From Myxococcales bacterium (GTDB lineage Bacteria > Myxococcota > Myxococcia > Myxococcales > Myxococcaceae), in assembly GCA_003153055.1 (NCBI GenBank), contig PMBV01000219.1, positions 1-25,091 of the forward strand: a DNA stretch of 25,091 bases. The letters run 5' to 3'. Under the pieces are notes generated by a model. It was not told where the DNA came from, made no database searches, and saw nothing but the letters and a program-made list of their open reading frames with translations. Each line of letters starts with the position of its first letter. Position 1 is the stretch's first letter. The position numbers and the translations under genes are program-made. Positions 1-7,434 of this stretch are shown piece after piece.

Positions 1-345
1 GGTGAGCATGCCGCCCAGCCAGCGATAGTCCACGTAGGGCGCGCCGGCGCGCTGGGCTTCTTCCTTCACGATCTCGCGCGCCTGGCGCTTGGTGCCGACG
101 AACAGGATCTGCCCCTTGTTCGCGGTGAGCTGGCGCACGTACTTGAGCGCGTCCTGGTACATCGGAAGCGATTTCTCAAGGTTGATGATGTGGATCTTGT
201 TGCGGGCCCCGAAGATGTACGGAGCCATCTTGGGATTCCAGCGGCGCGTCTGGTGGCCGAAGTGAACGCCGGCCTCCAGCATCTGTCGCATGGTGATACC
301 GGTGGGGCCCTGCATTCCGCTCTGCTCGCTCTGATTGTCGCTCAT
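1..345 (-). CDS. rpsB: 30S ribosomal protein S2, N-terminal part (runs off left edge)
   Basis: This is a structural protein of the 30S ribosomal subunit. Only the first 115 codons lie in the window. The translated start contains the S2 hallmarks: [19 protein letters not shown] at about residues 22-40, then [17 protein letters not shown], then [11 protein letters not shown] and [12 protein letters not shown] at the window edge. The ATG at 345 is preceded by GGAAGA and gives a short polar N-terminal extension ([10 protein letters not shown]) before the conserved region. The match to the family is unambiguous. In most bacteria rpsB is followed by tsf, which would lie outside the window. The 329-nt gap upstream suggests that the gene has its own promoter and leader. 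Confidence 0.97.
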   Translation of the reverse strand, partial: MSDNQSEQSGMQGPTGITMRQMLEAGVHFGHQTRRWNPKMAPYIFGARNKIHIINLEKSLPMYQDALKYVRQLTANKGQILFVGTKRQAREIVKEEAQRAGAPYVDYRWLGGMLT

Positions 346-674
346 GTCACGTCTTCCAGTTTTGGTTGGTCCGCCACGAATGCTTGTCGTTCGAGACGAC
401 ACCAGCCCCCACCCCCGACACCCGTCGGAGGCACCTGGGAGCTGGCACACACGTGTGAGAAGTGGTGCTGCGTATCGCCGACGGAGGAAAACGGCACTCC
501 TCCGCAGACGAACTGGCCTCTAACAGAGGGCTCCAACGGCGCGCAAGCGCAGAGATCCCGCGTAGTTCTAGAAGGTTGTCGCCCATTCATGGCGGAGGCC
601 TCCCCAGGAAGGCTAAGGGCCTCACATCGCCAAGCCCATGAATTCCCGAGCTTGCCCTCAGACTGCCTCGGCCG
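346..674 (-). other. rpsB upstream region / leader, no protein-coding gene
   Basis: This 329-base stretch lies between the stop of the globin-hemerythrin gene and rpsB. Overlapping short open frames in it run in several directions, lack recognisable domains and conflict with one another, so I see no gene. A perfect GGAGGCCTCC palindrome lies at about 596-605, but no stem followed by a T-run was found, so I cannot place a terminator for the upstream operon. The length allows a structured rpsB leader of the autoregulatory kind known in other bacteria. I cannot fold it by eye with confidence. Confidence 0.5.
518..546 (-). promoter_or_regulatory. weak candidate sigma-70-type promoter for rpsB
   Basis: On the minus strand TTGCGC (546-541) is followed after exactly 17 bases by TTAGAG (523-518). 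The spacing is right, but the -10 match is poor. If used, it would give a 5' leader of about 165 nt before the rpsB ATG. This is inference only. Confidence 0.22.
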
Positions 675-1658
675 TCAGTGCAGGCCCTGCGAGCGGAGGT
701 ACCGCCCGGCTGCTCGATCGGACCCACGAATGTGGCCGTTGAGCCAGCTGCGGAGGAACATGAAGAGCTCGGTCCCCACCGTGGCCCGGCCGGCCTTCCA
801 GTCTTCCATGAAGGACAGCACGCGAGCGACGAGCTTCTCGTGGGCGTCCTTGTGGCCTTTGAGCTCGGGGTAGCTGTACTTGGTGAACAGCCCCTCTTCG
901 AAGGCGAAGTGCTCGACGGTGTACTTGGCCAGCCCTTCGAGGACCGTGCGCACCGTGTCATCACCCTTGCCCGAGGTGGAGGAGTGATGCACCTGGTTGA
1001 GCAGCTCGAGCAACCGGTGGTGCTGAGCGTCGATGTCGCCGATGCCCACGCTGAGCGAGTCGTCCCACACCATCAGCGCCATCGAGCTGCGCGCCTCGTC
1101 GATCATCTTCCGCACCGCCACCGAGCGCATGCGAGCCATGAGGCGAGGGTTGAAGCCGAGCTGGGTGACGCCGGTGATGATGGCGTGCTCGTAGGACTCG
1201 ATCATCAAGGCCTGGGCGACGCCGAACACCCGCTTGAAGGCGCAGCCGACCTCGATGGCCTTGGGCGGCGGGAGCGCCCGCGCGCAGTTGAGCAAGAGCA
1301 GCGAGTCGAGGCGGCTCATGAACGCCAGCACGGCATCGTTCGAGACACCGGCGGCTGCGTGGTAGAAGCCGATGAGCGCCGTCTCGGCCCAGAAGTTCGA
1401 CCCGGGGAAGCCAGAGGCGATGCGCTCGAACCAGGTGGCGATGGCCTGTTCGCGATCTTCCCGGCTGTACTTCTCCATGCTGGCGGCGAAGTCGGGCGAG
1501 CCGTAGATCGACTCGCCGAAGAGGTGGCCGATCGACGGGCCCCACGGCTGCGTCACGGTGCGAACCGACGCGAGGATCGCCCAGTCGTTTTCCACGTGCC
1601 CGTTGAGCCTCGACGTCTTCTCGACGAGCTGCTGCGCATACGCCGCCAGTTCCTTCAT
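675..1658 (-). CDS. Globin-sensor-like domain fused to bacteriohemerythrin
   Basis: The protein has 327 aa. Residues 197-327 form a complete bacteriohemerythrin domain. All seven diiron ligands are visible: H213 (in IDAQHHRLL), H250 and E254 (EHFAFEEGLF), H269 and H273 (GHKDAHEKL), and H309 and D314 (WLNGHIRGSD). It should bind O2 or NO reversibly at a non-haem diiron site. Residues 1-190 are helical. They carry ALIGFYHAAAGVSNDAVL near H100, then FKRVFGVAQALMIESYEHA, a pattern that resembles the proximal-His helix and last helices of protoglobin/globin-coupled sensor domains. This N-terminal call is by motif only and needs a profile search. There is no signal peptide or membrane segment, so it is probably cytoplasmic. 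The ATG overlaps the stop of the coiled-coil gene by 4 bp (ATGA), which makes it the last gene of a four-gene operon. Confidence 0.8.
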   Translation of the reverse strand: MKELAAYAQQLVEKTSRLNGHVENDWAILASVRTVTQPWGPSIGHLFGESIYGSPDFAASMEKYSREDREQAIATWFERIASGFPGSNFWAETALIGFYHAAAGVSNDAVLAFMSRLDSLLLLNCARALPPPKAIEVGCAFKRVFGVAQALMIESYEHAIITGVTQLGFNPRLMARMRSVAVRKMIDEARSSMALMVWDDSLSVGIGDIDAQHHRLLELLNQVHHSSTSGKGDDTVRTVLEGLAKYTVEHFAFEEGLFTKYSYPELKGHKDAHEKLVARVLSFMEDWKAGRATVGTELFMFLRSWLNGHIRGSDRAAGRYLRSQGLH

Positions 1659-2725
1659 GGTGTCTCCGCGGAGTTCCCGGCCCCCAGTGTCAGCAAGACA
1701 AAGCCGCTCGTCCCCGCGACGGGCCGGGCCTCGATCGAGATGCCGTGCGCGTCGGTGAGCGTCGCGTAGCCGAATTCGTGCATCGGGAAGAACCGGCTCG
1801 CCCGCGCGCTGACGCCGAGGAGCAGCGAGGTGAAGGCGGCCAGCTCGTCGGTGTGGGGGCCCACGCCAGCGGCCGTGAGGCCCAGCTCATCAGCGATGGC
1901 CACCGACTCGTACTTCCCCTGGCTCTGCACCCGGTGCACCAGGTCTTCGAGGGCGCCACCCGAGGAGCCACTGCCCTTGAGCGAGATGTCCACCGTCTTG
2001 AGCGGCTTGGCGCCCGAGGCGTTGGCGGCGAACATGGCTGCCTTGAGCTGCTTGACCTCTTTCTCGAGCGCGAGCCGGGCGGCGTTCGCTTGCTCGGCGC
2101 GAGTCCGGTCGAGGCGCAGACCGGCGATCTCGTCGCACGCCTTCTCGAGCTCACCGCGCACCCGCGTGAGATCCTTCTGAACCTTCTGCAGCTCGGAGTC
2201 GCGACCCGACAGGTTGTTGCCCGCCACCTCGAGGCCCTTGCGCAGGGTGGTGAGATCGCTGGAGAGCTGCTTCTCGCGCTGCTCGGCCGCGGCCACCCGC
2301 GCCTCGGCCTTGAGCACCTGGGCCCGCGCCGCCGCGTCGTCGCTCCCGGCCACGGTGATCTCCGCCGTCGCTGGCACCTTCGCGGTCTCGGCCTTGGCCG
2401 CCCGGGCAGACGCCAGCTCGGTCTGGAGCCGGCCCACCTCAGCCTGCAGCCGGCTCGCCTCGGCCTGGAGCTTGGCCGACGTCTGGGCACACCGCGCGAG
2501 CTCGGTCGTCTTGTCAGAGACCGCTTGCTCCGCCTCGGCGAGCCTCTGGCGCAGCTCCTCGTTCTGCTGCTCGAGCTGCGGGTCGCCGACTGGCAGCTCA
2601 TAGGACTGTGGCTGAGTGGCCGGCGCCAACTCTCCTGCGCGGGCCCTCGCCAAGAGGAAACCCGCCGCCGCGAAGAGCGCTGCGCCAACCACCGCCATGA
2701 GAAGAACCACCACTGTGAGACTCAT
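1655..2725 (-). CDS. Membrane-anchored coiled-coil protein with C-terminal roadblock-like domain
   Basis: The protein has 356 aa. Residues 4-26 form one hydrophobic helix followed by Arg residues, so the remainder probably lies in the cytoplasm. Residues about 50-235 form a long Ala/Glu/Leu/Arg heptad-rich coiled coil with repeated LQAE/LQTE-type segments. After a GSGSSGG linker, the last 95 residues (LEDLVHRVQ, SVAIADELGLTAAGVG, DELAAFTSLLLGVSARA, then alternating strands) follow the strand-helix layout of a divergent roadblock/LC7 domain. Such domains bind or regulate small Ras-like GTPases (MglB type). The start overlaps the OmpA-like gene by 4 bp and the stop overlaps the globin-hemerythrin start by 4 bp. 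The coiled coil is clear from the sequence; the roadblock call is pattern-based. A role as a scaffold linking envelope and sensor is inference. Confidence 0.75.
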   Translation of the reverse strand: MSLTVVVLLMAVVGAALFAAAGFLLARARAGELAPATQPQSYELPVGDPQLEQQNEELRQRLAEAEQAVSDKTTELARCAQTSAKLQAEASRLQAEVGRLQTELASARAAKAETAKVPATAEITVAGSDDAAARAQVLKAEARVAAAEQREKQLSSDLTTLRKGLEVAGNNLSGRDSELQKVQKDLTRVRGELEKACDEIAGLRLDRTRAEQANAARLALEKEVKQLKAAMFAANASGAKPLKTVDISLKGSGSSGGALEDLVHRVQSQGKYESVAIADELGLTAAGVGPHTDELAAFTSLLLGVSARASRFFPMHEFGYATLTDAHGISIEARPVAGTSGFVLLTLGAGNSAETP

Positions 2726-3453
2726 CGGCTACTCCGCTCGAGGAAGAGCTCGACCCGCCGGTTCCGCTCGTAGGCCGCCGCTGTGCGCCCCGAAACGAGG
2801 GGGCGGGTCGACCCGTAACTATTGGTGGAAATTCGTGCTGGAGCGATGCCCATGCGGACCAGCTCGCGTGCCACGGCCTTGGCTCGCTCGCGGCTGAAGT
2901 ACCGATTGCCTTCTTCGCGCCCACTCGAGTCGGCGTGCCCCTCGACCCGGAACCGATCGGCCGGGTGCGCCATGGCCACGAGCCCACCCAGCTGCCCGTG
3001 CACCTCGGCTCCGAGATCGGTCTTCTCGAGATCGAACCTCACGATGATGGAGTCTGCCTTCAGTGGCGGCTCCGAGCTCGGCGGGTTGGAGCTCTTGCCA
3101 GTGAGCTCCAAAACCATCTCGAGATCCTCCGCTTTGGGAGGCACCTTGGGCTCGGCCACCTTCGGCGGGTCCACGTCGCTGGGCTCAGGCTTGGTGGGCC
3201 CCGCCGCTGCTGGCTCGATCTTCGCCGGCTCGACCGTCGGCGGCTCGGCCTTGACGGCCTGGGGAGCATCACCAGATGGCCGCTCGACGGCCGCCACGAC
3301 AGTGGGAGCCGAGGGTTTGGCCTTCTTCGGTGCGTCGACAATCGGGTCGGGCCCCAGCCATCGGGGAACGACCACGATCGACAACACCCCCAAGTCAGCA
3401 GCGCCAAGGGTCGCGCAGACCACGGAACCCGCGACAAGCGTTGCTGGGCGCAT
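2722..3453 (-). CDS. OmpA-family peptidoglycan-binding protein with long Pro/Ala linker
   Basis: The protein has 243 aa. The N-terminal 30 residues are hydrophobic (LVAGSVVCATLG, then GVLSIVVVP) and fit an inner-membrane anchor or uncleaved signal. A Pro/Ala/Lys/Glu-rich linker of about 80 residues follows and could span the periplasm. The C-terminal 110 residues are an OmpA-like domain: VRFDLEKTDL, then FRVEGHADSSG, RYFSRERAKAVARELVRMGI, ISTNSYGSTRP and ERNRRVELFL, with the Asp/Arg residues that contact peptidoglycan. I chose ATG 3453 because AGGAG lies 5 bases upstream and overlaps the stop of the roadblock gene; a GTG at 3459 is possible. The gene overlaps the next one by 4 bp. It has no beta-barrel, so it is an anchor rather than a porin. 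Confidence 0.88.
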   Translation of the reverse strand: MRPATLVAGSVVCATLGAADLGVLSIVVVPRWLGPDPIVDAPKKAKPSAPTVVAAVERPSGDAPQAVKAEPPTVEPAKIEPAAAGPTKPEPSDVDPPKVAEPKVPPKAEDLEMVLELTGKSSNPPSSEPPLKADSIIVRFDLEKTDLGAEVHGQLGGLVAMAHPADRFRVEGHADSSGREEGNRYFSRERAKAVARELVRMGIAPARISTNSYGSTRPLVSGRTAAAYERNRRVELFLERSSR

Positions 3454-3461
3454 GACCACTC

Positions 3462-3830
3462 CTATAGACAGTTCGCTAGTTCGGCGATCGCGCGCTTGAG
3501 CTCGAGGAAAATGAGCCCGAGCTTGGCGTCCTTTGTCACCAGCACCACCAGCGAGGCGCTGGCATTGATGGCGTTCAAGAGGATGTAGCCCTTCGGGGAT
3601 CGAACGAACACTTGATCCATCTGGGAGCGCATCAGGTCGGCGGAGATTCGTTCTCCGACGCCGAGCAGCGACGCAGCCATGCCGCCGATCAGGTCCTCAT
3701 CGGTGTCATTCGGCAACACCGAAGCGATGATGAAGCCCTCGGCGCTGACTACCGCTGCGCCAATGACTTCGGGGGAGGTTGCACGCAGCGTTCGTAGAAT
3801 ATCGGCGAGTTGTTCTGTTCTTGTGCTCAT
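3462..3830 (-). CDS. Roadblock/LC7 domain protein
   Basis: This 122-aa single-domain protein fits the roadblock/LC7 fold. It has an N-terminal helix (TEQLADILRTLR), the strand EVIGAAVVSAEGFIIAS, the helix LIGGMAASLLGVGERISADL, the strands QVFVRSPKGYILLNAI and ASLVVLVTKDAKLG, and the final helix IFLELKRAIAEL. The family includes MglB, the GTPase-activating partner of the myxobacterial polarity GTPase MglA, and many uncharacterised regulators. No Ras-like GTPase gene is in the window, so its partner is unknown. It is the first gene of a four-gene operon and begins 107 bp after an FNR-type palindrome. The ribosome binding site before ATG 3830 is weak. The upstream purine-rich AGAGGAAGA is too far away. 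Confidence 0.9.
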   Translation of the reverse strand: MSTRTEQLADILRTLRATSPEVIGAAVVSAEGFIIASVLPNDTDEDLIGGMAASLLGVGERISADLMRSQMDQVFVRSPKGYILLNAINASASLVVLVTKDAKLGLIFLELKRAIAELANCL

Positions 3831-3936
3831 GGAGTCCGGCGGTCCCGCGGTTGAATTCGGTTGTGGCGAAATCTTCCTCTAGTGTGTCCCAACCTCGACA
3901 ATGATGCCCACAAATCTGACCGAAGCGTGAAAAACT

Positions 3937-3950
3937 TTGACCAATGTCAA
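3937..3950. promoter_or_regulatory. FNR/CRP-type palindrome upstream of the roadblock operon
   Basis: The sequence TTGAC-CAAT-GTCAA is a perfect 5-4-5 inverted repeat. It differs from the FNR consensus TTGAT-N4-ATCAA by one symmetric base pair and resembles sites used by the FNR/DNR/NnrR branch of the CRP family. It lies in the 165-bp gap between the hemerythrin gene and the roadblock gene. On the minus strand a weak -10-like CAGATT (3918-3913) lies 19 bases downstream, and no standard -35 is correctly spaced to it. That is the layout of an activator-dependent promoter. A chance origin cannot be excluded. Confidence 0.45.
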
Positions 3951-3995
3951 CCGACCCACCCTGTTCTGATGGGTGCTTGACACCTTGCACAATGA

Positions 3996-4439
3996 CTAAC
4001 CGCCGAACGAGTCGATCACGATAATGTCGTCGCGGAGCAGTTCGGGCGTCAGCAACGTCTTCTCTTCGCCGGCCATGTCGAGGCGAATCCACTCCAGAGC
4101 CTCCCTCACGCGGGCCACGAAAGCCTGGGCATCGGCGGGGGGATCCATCTGGGCGAGCTCGCTGAGCTTCTCTCGCTGATCCTGATGCTCCCGGTCGAGG
4201 GACTCCACGCGCTGACGGGCCCACGCGTCGACCTGCGCCAGCACCGGCCGGAGCAGCTCCTCCTCGTGGGCGATGTGCTTCAGGAACTCGACCAGAAAAC
4301 CCTTGAGCGCCACGGGGAAGGCCGACGACGAGCCGGCGCGCCCGTCGAGGGACGTCTCGAGCTGCTTCATCCGGTCGCGGAGCCGCTCGTGCTCCTCGAG
4401 GATGGTGGTGCGAATCTGGCTGTGCTTGAGCTCCACCAC
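3996..4439 (-). CDS. Hemerythrin-like (HHE) domain protein
   Basis: This 147-aa protein is made of four helices with HHE-type motifs: H17 in ILEEHERLR, H55-x3-E59 in FLKHIAHEEELL, H85 in REHQDQREKL, and DMAGEEKTLL at 121-130. In the last motif the usual His is replaced by D121, while E125 is kept, so the iron site may be altered. HHE proteins act in iron, O2 or NO handling and in repair of Fe-S clusters. I chose GTG 4439 because GAAGGAAGGGGG lies immediately upstream. The ATG at 4455 opens another frame. The gene begins 20 bp after nuoN on the same strand, so it is likely the last gene of the kor-nuo operon. Confidence 0.82.
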   Translation of the reverse strand: MVELKHSQIRTTILEEHERLRDRMKQLETSLDGRAGSSSAFPVALKGFLVEFLKHIAHEEELLRPVLAQVDAWARQRVESLDREHQDQREKLSELAQMDPPADAQAFVARVREALEWIRLDMAGEEKTLLTPELLRDDIIVIDSFGG

Positions 4440-4459
4440 GGCCCCCTTCCTTCATGACC

Positions 4460-5896
4460 TCAGGGACGATGCATGAACGCCGACGCGGCATGGCTCGCCT
4501 CGTCCACCAATGGAGCGGGCCACAGCCCCAGTCCTACCACCGCCACCAGGCAGACCGCGATGGCCGTACCCACCGCCCAGCCGGCCTGCACTGGCTCGGG
4601 CCTGGTCCCCTCTGACATGAAGGTCGAGCGGGCCACCGACAGGTAGTAGAACAGCCCCAGCACGGCCAGCACCACGCCCACCATCACCAGCCCCGTCATA
4701 CCCGCACGCCAGGCGGCGAGGAAGACGAAGAGCTTGGCCCAGAAGCCCACCACGAAGGGAATGCCGGCCAGCGACAGCAAGAAGACGAGCAGCGCCGCGC
4801 CCATCCACGGCGAGCGCCGGGAGAGGCCGGCCAGCGACACCATCGAGTGGCCACCCGACGCCTCGCCAGCCACGTGCACCACGAGGAAGGCACCGAGGTT
4901 GGTGAACACGTAGGTCGCGATGAAGAACAGGGCCATGCCCAGCGCCTGCTCGGTAGCCGCGCACAGGGCGATGAGCGCGTAGCCCATCTGCGCCACGCCG
5001 GAGAACCCCAGGAGCCGCCGGGCGTCGGTCTGGGGAATGGCGAACAGGTTCCCCACCACCATCGAGGCCACCGAGACCGCCCCGAGCACCGGGCCCCACG
5101 AAGAGCGATAGCCGCCGAAGGCCACCAGCACCACCACTGAGAACGCCGCCAGGCCCGCCGCCTTGGGCGCCACCGAGAGGAACGCCACGAAGGGCGTCGG
5201 AGCCCCCTCATAGGTGTCGGGCACCCACATGTGGAATGGAGCCGCGCCCACCTTGAAGCCGAACCCCGAGACCAGCAACACGATGCCCAGGAGCGCCAAG
5301 GGTGTCATCACCGGGCCGAAGGGGACGATGGCCGTCGTGCCGGTCAGGCCCACCACCAGACCCAGCCCAAAGAGCGTCAGCGCCGATGACAGGGCGCTGG
5401 TGACGAAGAGCTTGAGGCCAGCCTCAGCGGCGGTCTTCGGCTCGCCGGGGGGGCCGTCGTTCTTCGCCCAGGCCGACAGCACGGCCAGCGGAATGCCCAT
5501 GAGCTCGAACAGCACCACCAGGAGCACCCAGTCGCGAGCCCCTGGCAGCAGCATCATGCCGCTCAGGCTGAACAGCAGCACCACGTAGTACTCGGCTTGC
5601 CGGCGGGGGGTGCGCCGCTCGAGCCAGGCCATCGACCCCAGCACGCCCAGGGCGCCGCTGACGAGGAACAGCCGCTTGAAGAACAGCACCCACCCGTCGG
5701 ACACGTAGACGCCGTGAGGGGCCAGGCCGTCGAGCGGCAAGAAGAAGGAGGCACCGAACAACAACAAGAGCCCCCCAGTGACCAGCACGCCGAGGCCCGC
5801 GACCGGCTTCTTGGCGAAGGCGTCGATGAGCAGCACCGCCGCTCCCAGGCCCATCACCGCGAAGTCCAAGGTGAAGATGAACGGCCAGCTCGTCAT
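4460..5896 (-). CDS. nuoN: NADH-quinone oxidoreductase-type complex I, subunit N
   Basis: This 478-aa antiporter-like membrane subunit belongs to the proton-pumping arm of complex I. It has about 14 hydrophobic segments. The conserved stretches include APFHMWVPDTYEGAPTPF, VAFLSVAPKAAGL and RLLGFSGVAQMGYALIAL, which is typical of NuoN/MrpD-type proteins and includes a conserved Lys in SVAPKAAG. The ATG at 5896 overlaps the nuoM stop as ATGA, and the open frame upstream of it overlaps nuoM, so I discarded that extension. The length agrees with the family (about 480 aa). It is the last complex I gene of the cluster and is followed by the hemerythrin gene. Confidence 0.96.
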   Translation of the reverse strand: MTSWPFIFTLDFAVMGLGAAVLLIDAFAKKPVAGLGVLVTGGLLLLFGASFFLPLDGLAPHGVYVSDGWVLFFKRLFLVSGALGVLGSMAWLERRTPRRQAEYYVVLLFSLSGMMLLPGARDWVLLVVLFELMGIPLAVLSAWAKNDGPPGEPKTAAEAGLKLFVTSALSSALTLFGLGLVVGLTGTTAIVPFGPVMTPLALLGIVLLVSGFGFKVGAAPFHMWVPDTYEGAPTPFVAFLSVAPKAAGLAAFSVVVLVAFGGYRSSWGPVLGAVSVASMVVGNLFAIPQTDARRLLGFSGVAQMGYALIALCAATEQALGMALFFIATYVFTNLGAFLVVHVAGEASGGHSMVSLAGLSRRSPWMGAALLVFLLSLAGIPFVVGFWAKLFVFLAAWRAGMTGLVMVGVVLAVLGLFYYLSVARSTFMSEGTRPEPVQAGWAVGTAIAVCLVAVVGLGLWPAPLVDEASHAASAFMHRP

Positions 5897-7434
5897 GGCG
5901 ACACCACCTGGGCCAACATGGGCAACTGCTTGAGCCACGCGGTGCTCGTGAGATCGATGAAGTCGAGCAACAGCCGCGGCCAGAAGCCAAACACCACCAA
6001 CGCGGCACCGAGGACCAACGGAGCCACCCACTCGGTGCGCTTGGCGTCTTCGAGGTGCGCGAACTCACCTTTGGGCGGAGGGCCCCAGAAGATCGACTTG
6101 GTGGCCCGCAGCACATACACCGCCGTGACGAAGGCCCCCAGCACGCCGGGCACCACCCACCACACCGACTTGCCTTGCGCCGCGCCGAGGAAGACGAGGA
6201 ACTCGGCCACGAAGCCCGCCGTCCCCGGGAGCCCCAGCGACGAGAGGCCCGCCAAGGTGAAGAAGGCCGCGACTGCCGGCATGGTGTGGGCGAAGCCTCC
6301 CATGCGAGCGATGGCCCGGGTGTGGGCCCGCTCGTAGACCAGGCCGACGAGGGCGAAGAAGAGGCCCGTCATGATGCCGTGCGCCACCATCTGGTAGACG
6401 GCGCCGTTCCACCCGCCCACGTTCAGCGTCGCCGCCCCCAGCATCACCACGCCCATGTGGCTCACCGAGGAGTAGGCGATGATGTACTTGAGGTCGTCTT
6501 GGCTGGCGGCCGACATGGCGCCGTAGAGCACGTTCACCACCGCGACGGCTCCGACGATGGGAGCCCACGCGGCGGCCGCATCGGGGGCCAGCACCATGCC
6601 GATGCGCATGACGCCGAAGGCGCCCAGCTTCATCAACACGCCGGCGTGGAGCATCGAGACGGCCGTGGGCGCGGAGGCGTGGCCGTCGGGCGACCAGGTG
6701 TGAAAGGGGAAGACGCCGGCCAGCGTGCCGAAGCCCAGCCACACCAGGGGAAAGACAATCATCTGCAGGTCACGGGGGAGCCGCGCCTGCTCGAGCACCT
6801 GGAGGTCGAAGGTGCGCGCGCCCGAGCCGTTCCAGAAGAGGAACATCGCCACCATGATGGCCGCCGAGCCAACCAGGAGCATGAGGGTCAGCTTCATGGC
6901 GGCGTATTCTCGGCCACCCACCTGGAAGCGCTTCCACACGAAGGCGAACGGCCCCTTGGCCTCGACGTCGTGGCTCGCGCCCCAGATGCCGATGAGAAGG
7001 TACATCGGCAGCACGGCGATCTCGTAGAACAGGAAGAAGACGAACAGGTCCTGCGAGACGAAGACGCCGAACACGCCCGACACCAGCACCAAGAGGAGGA
7101 TGAAGAACTCCTTGTCGCGCCGGGCCACCGTCCAGCTCGCCATCACGCCGGTGACGATGATGATGCCGGTGAGCAGGAGCAGCGCCACGCCCCAGCCGTC
7201 GACCGCCAGCTTGAGGTTGATGCCGAGGTGAGGCACCAGCGGGTACACCTCGAGCATCTGGAGACCGCCCAGGGCCCGGTCGTACCGCGTTGCCACCATC
7301 AGCGCCCCGACGAGCGACACCACCGCGCCGAGGAGCGAGACGAAGCGCACGGTGAGCCGCTGGCGATTGGAGATGCCCAACAGGAGGGCCGCCGCCACCG
7401 CCGGCGACGCCACGATGATCGAGAGCAGGCTCAT
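5893..7434 (-). CDS. nuoM: Complex I subunit M
   Basis: This 513-aa antiporter-like proton-channel subunit carries the diagnostic stretches FFLFYEIAVLPMYLLIGIWG (quinone-side Glu), FPFHTWSPDGHASAPTAVSM, LHAGVLMKLGAFGVMRIG and DLKYIIAYSSVSHMG. It contains about 14 membrane helices. The start is ATG 7434 (MSLLSIIVASP), which overlaps the nuoL stop by 4 bp. The open frame continues much further upstream, but that part is antisense-like Arg/Gly-rich translation inside nuoL. The length is normal for NuoM. It couples quinone reduction at the hydrophilic arm to proton translocation. Confidence 0.96.
   Translation of the reverse strand: MSLLSIIVASPAVAAALLLGISNRQRLTVRFVSLLGAVVSLVGALMVATRYDRALGGLQMLEVYPLVPHLGINLKLAVDGWGVALLLLTGIIIVTGVMASWTVARRDKEFFILLLVLVSGVFGVFVSQDLFVFFLFYEIAVLPMYLLIGIWGASHDVEAKGPFAFVWKRFQVGGREYAAMKLTLMLLVGSAAIMVAMFLFWNGSGARTFDLQVLEQARLPRDLQMIVFPLVWLGFGTLAGVFPFHTWSPDGHASAPTAVSMLHAGVLMKLGAFGVMRIGMVLAPDAAAAWAPIVGAVAVVNVLYGAMSAASQDDLKYIIAYSSVSHMGVVMLGAATLNVGGWNGAVYQMVAHGIMTGLFFALVGLVYERAHTRAIARMGGFAHTMPAVAAFFTLAGLSSLGLPGTAGFVAEFLVFLGAAQGKSVWWVVPGVLGAFVTAVYVLRATKSIFWGPPPKGEFAHLEDAKRTEWVAPLVLGAALVVFGFWPRLLLDFIDLTSTAWLKQLPMLAQVVSP

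Noticed and set aside
190..873. Plus-strand open frame of 227 codons across the rpsB leader
   Set aside because: It is antisense to rpsB at one end and to the hemerythrin domain at the other, with no domain and erratic composition.
3951..3995. Rho-independent terminator after the hemerythrin gene (CACCC-N9-GGGTG)
   Set aside because: The stem is only 5 bp and no T-run follows on the minus strand.
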